Position numbers and translations under genes: made by a program. Below are positions 39,830 to 48,394 of a DNA stretch of 64,000 bases, one piece after another. The stretch's first letter is position 1. Every line of letters starts with the position of its first letter. The stretch is from JAXMBN01 sp046349875 (GTDB taxonomy: Bacteria; Planctomycetota; Planctomycetia; Pirellulales; Pirellulaceae): the NCBI GenBank assembly GCA_046349875.1, contig JAXMBN010000011.1:1-64000 (forward strand). Direction: 5' to 3'. Below the pieces are notes generated by a model. That model was not told where the DNA came from and searched no databases. It saw only the letters and a list, made by a program, of their open reading frames with translations.

Positions 39830-40345
39830 TTAGTGCTTGTGGCCGTGATCGTGACCGTGGTCGTGTTCCAATGAGGCTTTCTGAACCTTTCCATCGACCG
39901 TCACCATGAGGGTGGATTTTACCCCTTCGACTTCCATTGCGGTCACCAAAGCGGGATCGGTGATTGTAAAGATGGATCCTTCGATTTTGTGCTCGTCAGC
40001 CGCCGAACCGGCCAGATCGTAAACCTTGGGTTCTTCGGTTCCGACTTTGACTTCGATTTGTACTTTCTCAACCTTGGCTCCACCGGCCACGATTTCTTCG
40101 CAATAGATCGTCACCGTCCCTTTTTCATCATCATGAGCCCATTCGACGTGAGCCCCCATGGGCTCCAAGTCTGCCAAATGTCCTCCGTGCTTTCCTTCTT
40201 CATGGCTGTGATCATGGGCATGATCGTGCTCGCCACTCTTCTTGGTTGGAGGAACTTTAGTCTGGCATCCGGTCATTCCGACGCAAAAGCCTGCACCTGC
40301 CACCAATGCCAACGACAATCCAATTCGAGAGAAAACACGAGCCAT
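39830..40345 (-). CDS. histidine-rich lipoprotein
   Basis: 171 residues. A signal peptide with a lipobox-like ending VGMTGCQTK makes it a likely lipoprotein. A His-rich stretch (HDHAHDHSHEEGKHGGH, about 41-57) follows, and another ends the protein (EHDHGHDHGHKH). The rest is a small beta domain (GAHVEWAHDDEKGTVTIYC, KVEKVQIEVKVG). His clusters suggest binding of Zn, Cu or Ni at the cell surface, but no transporter lies nearby. ATG 40345 is preferred over a GTG two codons upstream. An intrinsic terminator follows about 180 bp downstream. Confidence 0.8.
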   Translation of the reverse strand: MARVFSRIGLSLALVAGAGFCVGMTGCQTKVPPTKKSGEHDHAHDHSHEEGKHGGHLADLEPMGAHVEWAHDDEKGTVTIYCEEIVAGGAKVEKVQIEVKVGTEEPKVYDLAGSAADEHKIEGSIFTITDPALVTAMEVEGVKSTLMVTVDGKVQKASLEHDHGHDHGHKH

Positions 40346-40681
40346 GCTCACGGTTTTTATCCTTATCCTATGGGTTCGCTAGGGATTCGTACGACCGCTG
40401 CATCCCAATGCATGGTCTTCTTTGGCGGCATACACGAGGGATACGGAAGCCCTTTGCAACTGCACAAAGATTGCCTAAGCAACGAATTCTAATTACGCAT
40501 TCAATCCTGAATGCGTTCGATCATTGTAGCCCTTTGCCCATCGTTCCGAATAGATGGTGAAGGTGAATCGATGGCCTACAAAGGAGATACGAACCTTCCT
40601 GTCCCCATCGTGTCCGAAGAAGAGCCATCATGTCCGAAGAAGAGGACGGATAGCCAAAGATCCTAGTGGATGTGTGGAGGC
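40346..40681. other. intergenic region with an imperfect 20-bp tandem duplication
   Basis: No gene is supported. Two adjacent 20-bp units, 40605-40624 and 40625-40644 (each ending GTCCGAAGAAGAG or ATGTCCGAAGAAGAG), differ at one base. Short frames here lack ribosome sites or homology. Confidence 0.5.
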
Positions 40682-41137
40682 TCAGCTGAGTCGAACCCAA
40701 TCATGCAAGAAATGGGCTTTGGGCGGACCGACCTTGGCCGAGGCAAGATGGGGAAGCCAAACAGCATCGGCAACCGTTTTGATCAACGTGTGAGGATCAA
40801 ACGGTGACGAGAGGCATGAAACGCCTCCAACCGATTGGAGAAGCTCCCTCCACGATTCTTCCCAGCAGGAAGTGAGGAAAACGATGGGAATATCTTTAGC
40901 GTTCGGTTGTGTTCGAAGATCGATGGCTTGTTGTTGGGCAGCCAAGGGGTCGGGTGGAGCCGAGAGGATGATGAGGTCAAAAACGATCTTTTCCAGAGCT
41001 TTATTGGCCACCGTTAGGTCTCGCGATAGAAAACAGCGATACCCTTCTTGATCGAGAACCGCGGAAATCCCTGTCAAAAACACCGGATCGGGCTCGATTA
41101 CCAGAATCATGGGCTTGGGGGCGACTTGGTTTTCCAT
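40682..41137 (-). CDS. receiver-like protein lacking the phospho-acceptor aspartate
   Basis: 151 residues. The fold of a CheY-type receiver is recognisable: ILVIEPDPVF (strand 1 acids), GYRCFLSRDLTVANKALE, FDLIILSAPPDP, DIPIVFLTSCWEE and SPFDPHTLIKTVADAV. The expected phospho-acceptor in LIILDxxMP is serine here (Ser59), and the lysine before PFDP is serine too (Ser111); Thr89 is kept. It therefore cannot work as an ordinary phosphorylated receiver, though it may bind partners constitutively. It is divergent from lysS, with 172 bp between the two starts. Confidence 0.8.
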   Translation of the reverse strand: MENQVAPKPMILVIEPDPVFLTGISAVLDQEGYRCFLSRDLTVANKALEKIVFDLIILSAPPDPLAAQQQAIDLRTQPNAKDIPIVFLTSCWEESWRELLQSVGGVSCLSSPFDPHTLIKTVADAVWLPHLASAKVGPPKAHFLHDWVRLS

Positions 41138-41309
41138 GGTATTTCCCTACAATTCCCCTCACTCTAGCCTGCCCGAAACGCTCGAAGGAACCTCGCGAAA
41201 GCCGGTGAATTGAGCTGTCCACGAGGGCTTGGAGATCCCATAATTTTGGCTCGCTATTCGGGGCCAAACATCGACCCCATCCCTTTACCTTTCTGTTGAA
41301 GCAAAATCA

Positions 41310-42893
41310 ATGTCATCCCCTACCCCAAACCCAGGCGACGCAACCTCCCAAGATTTGAATGCCCTTCAGGCTGCTCGAGTGGAAAAACTGCGCAAAATTG
41401 AAGCCCTGGGATTGGATCCATGGGGGCATCGAATCGATGATCGTTTGCTGAATCAACAAGTCCGCGAACTGGCCAACCAGATTCGGTTTCGAAAAGCGGA
41501 TGGTACCGAACTGGAATTGCCTGACTTTGAAGGTAGCGAAAAGGTTGACTACAAGGCCTGGAAGGCTGGACAAGGGGAAGGCGAAGAAATTGGCCCTACG
41601 GTCCGCGTGGCAGGCCGTATCGTTTTGATGCGTCCCACGGGCAAGCTGGTCTTCCTCAATCTGCGCGATTGGTCGGGCGATATCCAAGTTCTGATCGGTA
41701 AGGGACAGGTCGGTGATGAAAACTTTGAGTTGACCAAGTATTTGGATTTGGGGGACTTGGTTGCAGCCGATGGCCGGCTTGGGCGAACGAACACTGGTGA
41801 GCTCACCGTGTTTGCCGAGAAGTTGCACTTCATGACCAAGTCGATGGAACCACCACCAGAGAAGCATGCTGGTCTCCAAGATCCCGAATTGCGTCAGCGA
41901 ATGCGTTATCTGGATCTTACCTACAACGAAGGCGTGCTCGATACCTTCCTGAAGCGGATCAAGATCGTTCAATCGATCCGCGATACTTTGAATCGACGAG
42001 GCTTTGCTGAGATCGAAGGTCCAACCTTGCATTCCATTGCAGGTGGTGCGGCCGCTCGTCCTTTTACCACGCATCACAATGCACTCGACATGCCATTGTT
42101 CCTACGGATCGCTTTGGAACTTCACCTCAAGCGATTGTTGGTGGGAGGTATGGAACGCGTTTATGAATTGGGACGCGTGTACCGCAATGAAGGCATCAGC
42201 GTACGGCACAATCCCGAGTTCACGATGCTCGAGTGCTATCAGGCTTACGCCGATTATGAGTCGATGATGGAATTGACCGAGCAAATCATTTGCGATGCAT
42301 TGCGAGTGACTGGGCAGCCATTCCAAGTCAAATGGGGCGATCTCGATATCGACTTCACGCCGCCGTTCCAGCGCCGAACCTATGCAGATCTTTTTGAAGA
42401 GCATACTGGCTTGAAGACGGACGACGCTGCCGGCATTGAAAATTTGGCTCGCAAGATTGGGCTTGATACCAAGGGCAAGCACCCCGATGTGATCAAGAGC
42501 GAAGTGTTTGAAGAGAAGGTTGAAGACAGTCTGATCGGTCCGATCTTTGTGATCGACTATCCTTCCAGCATCTGTCCATTGACCAAGCGAAAGACGGGTA
42601 AGCCAGAAGTGGCTGAGCGGTTCGAGCTCTTCATCCATGGAATGGAATTGGCCAATGCGTATACCGAATTGAATGATCCCATTTTGCAGGAACAACTATT
42701 CCGCACGCAGCTCGAAGGGATGGCCGAAGAGGATTCCATGGCTCGCATGGATAACGACTTCGTTCGCGCCTTGCGTCACGGTATGCCCCCGGCAGGTGGC
42801 CTAGGTATTGGAATCGATCGCCTCGTCATGTTGCTTACCAATTCGCGCAGCATTCGCGACGTCATTCTGTTCCCATTGTTGCGCAACGAATAA
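41310..42893 (+). CDS. lysS: lysyl-tRNA synthetase, class II
   Basis: 527 residues. The N-terminal OB fold (VAGRIVLMRPTGKLVFLNLRDWSGDIQVL) binds the tRNA anticodon. Class II motif 2 is YRNEGISVRHNPEFTMLECYQAYADY and motif 3 is GGLGIGIDRLVML at the C terminus. The enzyme charges tRNA-Lys with lysine in the cytoplasm. The start MSSPTPNPGDATSQDL has an extra-long N-terminal tail relative to E. coli LysS. A hairpin terminator follows. It stands alone, with no co-oriented gene before it. Confidence 0.97.
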   Translation: MSSPTPNPGDATSQDLNALQAARVEKLRKIEALGLDPWGHRIDDRLLNQQVRELANQIRFRKADGTELELPDFEGSEKVDYKAWKAGQGEGEEIGPTVRVAGRIVLMRPTGKLVFLNLRDWSGDIQVLIGKGQVGDENFELTKYLDLGDLVAADGRLGRTNTGELTVFAEKLHFMTKSMEPPPEKHAGLQDPELRQRMRYLDLTYNEGVLDTFLKRIKIVQSIRDTLNRRGFAEIEGPTLHSIAGGAAARPFTTHHNALDMPLFLRIALELHLKRLLVGGMERVYELGRVYRNEGISVRHNPEFTMLECYQAYADYESMMELTEQIICDALRVTGQPFQVKWGDLDIDFTPPFQRRTYADLFEEHTGLKTDDAAGIENLARKIGLDTKGKHPDVIKSEVFEEKVEDSLIGPIFVIDYPSSICPLTKRKTGKPEVAERFELFIHGMELANAYTELNDPILQEQLFRTQLEGMAEEDSMARMDNDFVRALRHGMPPAGGLGIGIDRLVMLLTNSRSIRDVILFPLLRNE

Positions 42894-42909
42894 TCGTTGG
42901 CCAGTGAGC

Positions 42910-42945
42910 GCGGGCATCCTTGATGGATGCCCGCTCAATCCTTTT
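42910..42945 (+). terminator. intrinsic terminator after lysS
   Basis: A 10-bp stem GCGGGCATCC (42910-42919) / GGATGCCCGC (42925-42934) with the loop TTGAT, followed by TCAATCCTTTT. It begins 16 bp after the lysS stop. The T-run is short but the stem is strong. Confidence 0.75.
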
Positions 42946-42996
42946 CGATGCATGGACTTGCCTTCCTCGGGAACGGAATAGCGTCATCGACGGAGT

Positions 42997-44823
42997 GTGG
43001 CTTCGAATCGTAGTTGCGAAACGGGATGTGAATTCGCAAAACGGAATCAAGTTCAAGCCAAGTGGAGGGATGGATTGGATACGTTGCTCGCCATCCTCAA
43101 AGCAACCCACTGCAAAAGCACGCATCATTTTTTTGCCTTGGATGCGCTTCTCGAAGTCCAAACGGACCGTGGCTTGGAACTCAGCAATCTCTTGCTGGCT
43201 CACTACCAAGATTATTTGACCGGCGCGAAGGATCCCGACAACGTATTCAAAGACTTCGAGAATCACGTTCTTCATGTTCGCGATCAAGAATGGGGTGGGG
43301 CCATTCGCACTTCGCTCCGTTGGTACGAAAAGTGCCTCTCGTTTCTTCAGCAATCGAAATGGAAAGAAGCTGCCTACGCTGTTGGCGTTCTAAGCCATTA
43401 TTTTTCCGATCCTTTTATGCCGTTGCATACGGGCCAATCGGAGCGAGAAACGACCGTTCATCGACCTCTCGAATGGAGCGTCAAATGCGCGTACGAAGAG
43501 ATCTATGGAATTGCAACAGGATACAACTTTCCTCCTTTCGAATGGACGGACAGCCCCGATTGGTTTGCAGAGGGAATTCGAAAAGGAGCGCATCAGGCAA
43601 ACCTTCACTATGAAACTTTGATCGATCAGTACAACATGGCAGAGTGTGCACGTCAGCCTGCCTTGGCACTCAATCGCACTTCCAAACGCATTCTGGCCGA
43701 GATCTTTACCTGGGTGATCACTGGGTGGGCTGGTGTCATCGATCGATTAGCCACGGAGACGCCCGTTTCGATTCCAGAGCAGTCCCTTACGCCCGCCACG
43801 CTCATTGCTGGATTACAAGTCCCTTCGCAATGGGTACTCAAAAAAATCGACTCGGTCCAACAGCGTCAACAAGTCGCAAAGATTTGGGAAGAGTTTCAAA
43901 CGACTGGCAAAGTTGTTCGCAATCTGCCTGCTGAACAAAAAGCTGTTCTCAGTTTGCGGAATCGCGATCCACAGTTACAAGCTTTTTTGGCACAACGGAA
44001 TGCGAAGCTCAACGATCAAGCCAAGAGTTCCTCTATTCCGATCCAAGAGAACGCCATTGCTGAGCCTGTCGTAGCGCAGGCCAAAGAACCTATAAGTAGC
44101 GGTGAGCCACCGTTGGGATCCGAGCACTTGCCCGCGATTGTTCAAATCGAAGAACCTGCTGTAGTTGAAGAACCTGCTGTAGTTGAAGAACCTGCTGTAG
44201 TTGAAGAGCGAACGGAAGTTCAAAATGTTCCGATCTCGGCCAACGATGTGTTTGACGAGAACGACGTGGCAGAAAAGCCCATTCGCCGTGAGGAAGAAGA
44301 GCAGAATGTTGTTGTCAAACCCAAGCACCAGGAACCACATGCCGCTGATGCATCAAGTGCAAGTGAATTTCGTTTGAGAGAGTCAGATCCGATCGTGGAT
44401 GCCCCTTCCATCGGACCCAAGACAGCAGTTCGCTTTCACCAAGTGGGTTGCAAAACGGTAGGCGAGTTCCTGCGTGGTGATCGGGATGAATGGGTGGAGC
44501 GACTTGAAACAAAGTGGATCGACAACAAACTTATTTCACTTTGGCAGGCGCAGGCTCGATTGATGTGCGAGTTACCCGACGTAAATGCTGTGGGAGCCAT
44601 TCTTATGAGTCTCACTCCATTCGATACGCTGGATCATATCGCCGAGACCGATCTAGATTCGTTTTATCAATCGATACTCGAAGCAGCGGAAACTCACATT
44701 GGTAAACGAGCCCTTCGAAATCAGGCACCTCCTACCTTGGAACGCGTTACACCTTGGTGGCGTTTTGCGCACGACCATGTGAAGCAAGGATCTTCGCGAC
44801 AAGTTGGTTCCATCGATGGGTAG
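42997..44823 (+). CDS. zinc phospholipase C-like / DUF4332 two-domain protein
   Basis: 608 residues. An N-terminal all-alpha domain (about 30-240) looks like the zinc-dependent phospholipase C/S1-P1 type: THHFFALDALLEVQ, DPDNVFKDFENHVLHVRDQEWGG, AAYAVGVLSHYFSDPFMPLHTGQSERE with the histidine/aspartate pattern of zinc ligands. A linker of about 200 residues is low complexity and includes three 18-bp repeats encoding EPAVVE. The C-terminal domain (about 470-600) matches DUF4332: SIGPKTAVRFHQVGCKTVGEFL, a helix-hairpin-helix-like arrangement. GTG at 42997 starts the frame; the true start is uncertain because upstream codons in frame are non-homologous. The catalytic activity is not established. 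The gene converges with the esterase gene. Confidence 0.7.
   Translation: MASNRSCETGCEFAKRNQVQAKWRDGLDTLLAILKATHCKSTHHFFALDALLEVQTDRGLELSNLLLAHYQDYLTGAKDPDNVFKDFENHVLHVRDQEWGGAIRTSLRWYEKCLSFLQQSKWKEAAYAVGVLSHYFSDPFMPLHTGQSERETTVHRPLEWSVKCAYEEIYGIATGYNFPPFEWTDSPDWFAEGIRKGAHQANLHYETLIDQYNMAECARQPALALNRTSKRILAEIFTWVITGWAGVIDRLATETPVSIPEQSLTPATLIAGLQVPSQWVLKKIDSVQQRQQVAKIWEEFQTTGKVVRNLPAEQKAVLSLRNRDPQLQAFLAQRNAKLNDQAKSSSIPIQENAIAEPVVAQAKEPISSGEPPLGSEHLPAIVQIEEPAVVEEPAVVEEPAVVEERTEVQNVPISANDVFDENDVAEKPIRREEEEQNVVVKPKHQEPHAADASSASEFRLRESDPIVDAPSIGPKTAVRFHQVGCKTVGEFLRGDRDEWVERLETKWIDNKLISLWQAQARLMCELPDVNAVGAILMSLTPFDTLDHIAETDLDSFYQSILEAAETHIGKRALRNQAPPTLERVTPWWRFAHDHVKQGSSRQVGSIDG
44152..44205 (+). 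repeat. 18-bp tandem repeat, three perfect copies
   Basis: Units at 44152-44169, 44170-44187 and 44188-44205, each GAACCTGCTGTAGTTGAA, encoding EPAVVE in the linker of the DUF4332 protein. Perfect identity suggests recent expansion. Confidence 0.95.
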
Positions 44824-44842
44824 CGGAAATGGTTCCCCGCTA
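44821..44842. terminator. weak hairpin between convergent genes
   Basis: A 6-bp stem TAGCGG (44821-44826) / CCGCTA (44837-44842) with a 10-nt loop. It begins with the stop codon of the DUF4332 gene and ends 2 bp before the esterase stop. No T-run; a weak bidirectional terminator at most. Confidence 0.35.
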
Positions 44843-44844
44843 AA

Positions 44845-45582
44845 TTAGACGAGCAAATTGAGTGTGCTGGAGATCGCCTCGTAAGGGATGGTGTGAGGGC
44901 CATCGAATGCGTGGAATTCGAACTGAGCTGCATGGGCTTTGAGAAGTTCTGCCAGCCAGCTTCCAGTTTCGAAAGGCAAAATGGCATCTTGGCGGCCGTG
45001 GCTTTGAAAGATCTTCGTTTGCGATAGACCGCTGGATTTCGCCTTCCATACTTCTTCGCAGATGAGGGCACCTGAATATAGGGCCATCGCTTGTGGAGGT
45101 TGAGGCAATCCACGTAGCGCAACATCGACCGAGAGCATTGCACCTTGAGAGAATCCACCAAGAAGCAATGTTGTTTCCTCGAGGCCGTATTGTGTGCGTC
45201 CTGCTGCAATCATGCCGACCAGTGCCTCGCGTGCTCGATCGATTTCAGGAGGTGTTTCGTTGCGCATCCGATCAAAGGACCGCGTCATCGAGAGTTCCAT
45301 GAGCCGAGCCATGTTCAACGGCCACCAGGCTCGAGCACCGGGCATTCCATATTCGCCGAGGTCGATGGGGGCTGCAGGAAAGAACATGGCCGGAGCAATC
45401 TGCAGGGAATCGGCAAGCTCTACAAATTCGCCCGCAAGTTGCGCTAGGTCATCCCCCGGAGCCCCGTAACCGTGGCAAAGCACGATCATATGGGTAGGTA
45501 TTCGAGATTGAGGGCGAACAACGATGGTTTGTAGTTGAGAGAGCGAGATCGACTCGCCGATCCACGAAGGTTCGGAAGACAT
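44845..45582 (-). CDS. phospholipase/carboxylesterase family alpha/beta hydrolase
   Basis: 245 residues of the acyl-protein-thioesterase-like family (Pfam Abhydrolase_2). The nucleophile elbow is GGFSQGAMLS (GxSxG), the acid is the Asp in HGRQDAILPF and the base the His in GPHTIPYE. The early motif MIVLCHGYGAPGDDLAQLA is family-typical. Likely a cytoplasmic esterase of broad specificity. ATG 45582 fits the family N terminus (MSSEPSWIG) and lies 16 bp after the DUF1570 stop; 32 further upstream codons are ignored. Third gene of a minus-strand operon (permease, DUF1570, esterase). Confidence 0.88.
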   Translation of the reverse strand: MSSEPSWIGESISLSQLQTIVVRPQSRIPTHMIVLCHGYGAPGDDLAQLAGEFVELADSLQIAPAMFFPAAPIDLGEYGMPGARAWWPLNMARLMELSMTRSFDRMRNETPPEIDRAREALVGMIAAGRTQYGLEETTLLLGGFSQGAMLSVDVALRGLPQPPQAMALYSGALICEEVWKAKSSGLSQTKIFQSHGRQDAILPFETGSWLAELLKAHAAQFEFHAFDGPHTIPYEAISSTLNLLV

Positions 45583-45598
45583 GGAAGATAGGCACTTG

Positions 45599-46771
45599 CT
45601 ATTGTTGAAGGTCGATGAATTTTTGGAAGTCGCGGTCGAGTGCCTTGATATCACCAAAGTGCTCTTGGAAATCGACAATCCTCTGCTTGGGATCGGTTTC
45701 TTCGAGCGGTTTTTGCTTTGATAGGAACTTGAGATATTCGGAATACTCTTTCGGTTTCTTTTTGATCAAATAGTAGTTCAAAGCCCAGCACTCGGCATAG
45801 GCATCTTGCATCTTGGCTGCATTGCGAAAGCGATCGTCATCACTGAGCAGCTGTAACAGCGAGTTAATGGGCCGCCGCGTTTTATAGTCGCGATAGTGGA
45901 TGAGATTGTACTTGTTGACCTTGCCGATGGCACCCCAACCTGCGCCACTGGAAAAATCGGGTGTTTCGAAGAAGACAGCCAATCCTTCGCTAACCCAAGG
46001 TGGATTGTCGGCCAAACGTACTTGCAGTCCACTGTTGTAAGCCAGTTGATGTACCGCTTCATGAACGATCGTCGCTACACTTCGTTCAGCCCCTGGCTCC
46101 ATCAAAATGCGATTGACCAGTTCGATTCGGTCGACTCGCATGCCATCTGGGATTCGCCCTTCGATTCCCGTCAAATCGAACGTGGTGATTCGATTAGACA
46201 TCAAGTTGTAATAACCGAGCACGGAATCTGCGGATCGTCCCAATTCGGGAGCGGCATAGCGTAGATAACTTTGTTTCGATTGGAAGACCAGAGCAACCAG
46301 AGGGAACCGGGGCTCTTCAAGTTTGATGCCGCGATCTTTCCAGAATTTGTAAAAGCCCCGATAGAGTTTTTCGTAAAGGGCGCCCGTCCACTTTACATAT
46401 GCTTCGGTAGTGTCGTAGCAGAACACGAAATGCGGAGTCTTGTGGATTTTGAAGCCTTGCGGCATTTCGAGCAGAAGTTGTTCCGCGATTTCATCTTGCG
46501 TGAGAGGGTGGAAAGGTGCTTCCACATCTTCTTTGCGTTTGATCTCATCGGGTTGAGCGACAACTAGCTTGCCATCGGAGGTTCGAAGGAGAAGGCCTCC
46601 ATCGACCGCTTCTACAACGACTTCGCCTGTGACTTCCTTCAGCTCTTTTTCGAACTCGTATACAACTTTCTTACACGGCAGTTTTTCCTGAGCCCTGGCA
46701 GGAACGGAAAAGCACGTCATGCAAAGCCAGATACCGCTGGTTGCGGTGAGACGAAGCAAGAGATCGTTCAT
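45599..46771 (-). CDS. secreted DUF1570 putative metalloprotease
   Basis: 390 residues. Signal peptide (LTATSGIWLCMTCFSVPARAQ). The zinc motif VHEAVHQLAYN (HExxH, near residue 238) is followed by a WVSEGLAVFFE segment whose glutamate is the probable third ligand; the DUF1570 family shows this HExxH-E arrangement. Further family segments: VALVFQSKQSYLRYA, NRITTFDL, and KMQDAYAECWALNYYLI. The protein is exported; substrate unknown. Its ATG overlaps the ABC permease stop by 4 bases (ATGA). Confidence 0.8.
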   Translation of the reverse strand: MNDLLLRLTATSGIWLCMTCFSVPARAQEKLPCKKVVYEFEKELKEVTGEVVVEAVDGGLLLRTSDGKLVVAQPDEIKRKEDVEAPFHPLTQDEIAEQLLLEMPQGFKIHKTPHFVFCYDTTEAYVKWTGALYEKLYRGFYKFWKDRGIKLEEPRFPLVALVFQSKQSYLRYAAPELGRSADSVLGYYNLMSNRITTFDLTGIEGRIPDGMRVDRIELVNRILMEPGAERSVATIVHEAVHQLAYNSGLQVRLADNPPWVSEGLAVFFETPDFSSGAGWGAIGKVNKYNLIHYRDYKTRRPINSLLQLLSDDDRFRNAAKMQDAYAECWALNYYLIKKKPKEYSEYLKFLSKQKPLEETDPKQRIVDFQEHFGDIKALDRDFQKFIDLQQ

Positions 46772-48270
46772 AGTTGGGCGGTTGAACTTCTAGCAGTACG
46801 GGAAGACGTTTTCAGCGAAGAGAACGAGAAAAGCCGATGAGCCAAGTATCCCAAGAGGATACCAGCGATCGCTAAAACCAGGCAGAGCCCTGCTTCTTTA
46901 TAGCGTACTCCGTAGTGTAATAGTTCAAATATTCGCATGGAAAGTGGGCTTACGCCTGCAGGGAGAACCAAAAGATAGCAAGAGAGTTCGCTCATAGCGA
47001 TCGCAAGGATCAGCAGCAACAAACCTCCCAAACTTCCCCAGTGCAGACCGATAAAGAGCTTGATCCTACTGATGGCGGAGTATCCATCGAGCTCAAGGAT
47101 CGATCGATATTGGGATCGCCACCGGAGATACAAAAAGTAGAGAATCGTGACGGCGATGGGCAAGGTACGAAATTGGAGAGCAATTGCAGGAAGGCAAAGC
47201 GTCTGTTCCACCAGGATGTTGCTCAAGGCGGGTGGCAGCGATTCAAAGGTGCGTTTTACGGTAATGGCAATCATTGGGCCAGGCAAAGAAAGACAAATCG
47301 CGAATGCGGGGAGAACGACTTTGGGAAATCGTACGGCGAGGTAGGATGTAGGAACGCAACAAAGAACCGTAAGGATCGTTGAAAATCCAACGAGCATAAT
47401 CGACCAATAAAACTCTTGCATGAACTCAGCGACGCTCAAGAAAGATTTTCCAAACTGATGAAACGTCCATTGATGTACGATTTGGTCACCGTTTTTGATG
47501 GGATCCCAACCCGCTTTCATGACAAGATTTCCGAGCGGAGCGAAGATTGCGATGCATGCAACCAAAATAGCGATTGGCCAAAGCGATATTGATAGGGAAC
47601 GTGAAAGGGCAAGCGTTGGGCTCGATGGACGAGCGACGTGGTCTGTAATGAAGGACGTGCATGAAAAGGAAATGCCTAGTGCTACGGTGAGTAGCAAGGG
47701 TGGGAACATGCTTAGGTAGAATGCGCGCGAGGAGTCGGCGCCACTGCTTAGATCCAGATAGCATTGTTCTGTAAGCGTTGGGACTCGGTAGAGATTCGTC
47801 ACCACCATGTCCCCCGAAATCCAGCAGGCCACGATCAATGTGGATATGCAACCCCAACGAATCATATTGGGAAGCCATACGCGTAAGAGTACGTTGGAGG
47901 TACCACCATCGAGCATGGCTTGGGCTTCGTGCGATGGTGATGAGTGAGTTAACCCAACAGCCAAAATCCACGCGCACCATGGTATTGCATGAAACGCGTG
48001 AATCCACGTAACAGCCCACAGTCCAGAAAACAGATTTTGAGAGGCTTGGGCTTGCGTTACGGTCCACCAACCTAATGCACCAAAGCCAGCGTTCCATCCA
48101 CCAGCTTGGATATAGAGCGGGACGAACATCATGCCTGTTAGCAGGCCAGCAAGTATTGAACTACCTCTGCCCTGCAACTTGGAAAGCACCAACCCCAATG
48201 GCATCGCCAAGAGGCTAGCCAACACCCCCGCTCCCAGCATCACCACAATCGAATTCCCAACCACACCCAC
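46768..48270 (-). CDS. ABC transporter permease, iron (FbpB/AfuB) type, N terminus apparently short
   Basis: 500 residues with at least ten membrane helices in two halves, as in the duplicated Fe(III) permeases. The EAA-like loops are visible: EAQAMLDGGTSNVLLRVWLPNMIRWG in the first half and SILELDGYSAISRIKLFIGLHWG in the second. The reading frame begins at GVVGNSIVVMLGAGVLASLLAMPLGLVLSKLQG, which in related permeases is the second or third helix, so the first helix and loop seem missing. GTG 48270 has GGAAGGAG directly before it and a second GTG follows at 48264. RAYT copy 2 starts 20 bp upstream. No binding-protein or ATPase gene lies nearby. Confidence 0.75.
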   Translation of the reverse strand: MGVVGNSIVVMLGAGVLASLLAMPLGLVLSKLQGRGSSILAGLLTGMMFVPLYIQAGGWNAGFGALGWWTVTQAQASQNLFSGLWAVTWIHAFHAIPWCAWILAVGLTHSSPSHEAQAMLDGGTSNVLLRVWLPNMIRWGCISTLIVACWISGDMVVTNLYRVPTLTEQCYLDLSSGADSSRAFYLSMFPPLLLTVALGISFSCTSFITDHVARPSSPTLALSRSLSISLWPIAILVACIAIFAPLGNLVMKAGWDPIKNGDQIVHQWTFHQFGKSFLSVAEFMQEFYWSIMLVGFSTILTVLCCVPTSYLAVRFPKVVLPAFAICLSLPGPMIAITVKRTFESLPPALSNILVEQTLCLPAIALQFRTLPIAVTILYFLYLRWRSQYRSILELDGYSAISRIKLFIGLHWGSLGGLLLLILAIAMSELSCYLLVLPAGVSPLSMRIFELLHYGVRYKEAGLCLVLAIAGILLGYLAHRLFSFSSLKTSSRTARSSTAQL

Positions 48271-48281
48271 CTCCTTCCCCC

Positions 48282-48290
48282 ATTATATCA
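48282..48290 (-). promoter_or_regulatory. extended -10 promoter at the junction of RAYT copy 2
   Basis: The minus strand reads TGATATAATG immediately outside the element, a perfect extended -10 (TGNTATAAT). The expected -35 would fall inside the element's terminal repeat and no good hexamer is found there. Transcription would start near 48275, only a few bases before the first GTG of the permease, giving a nearly leaderless message. Weak call. Confidence 0.3.
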
Positions 48291-48351
48291 CACAAGGTGC
48301 CATCCACCTATCGTTGACGCCCAACACAAGGTGTCAGCCACCTACTGTTGA
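48291..48351 (+). repeat. paired hairpin units, transposase-5' end of copy 2
   Basis: Outer unit 48291-48317 (loop CCATC) and inner unit 48325-48351 (loop TCAGC), separated by CGCCCAA. Perfect AGGTG/CACCT arms in both. Matches the right end of copy 1. Confidence 0.85.
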
Positions 48352-48394
48352 CTTTGGATGTTGCCGCGCTAGGATTCAACGGAGGAGTTGCATC

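Noticed and set aside
40554..40793. Short plus-strand frames with the 20-bp duplication
   Set aside because: Low-complexity frames overlapping the receiver-like gene on the other strand, with no homology.
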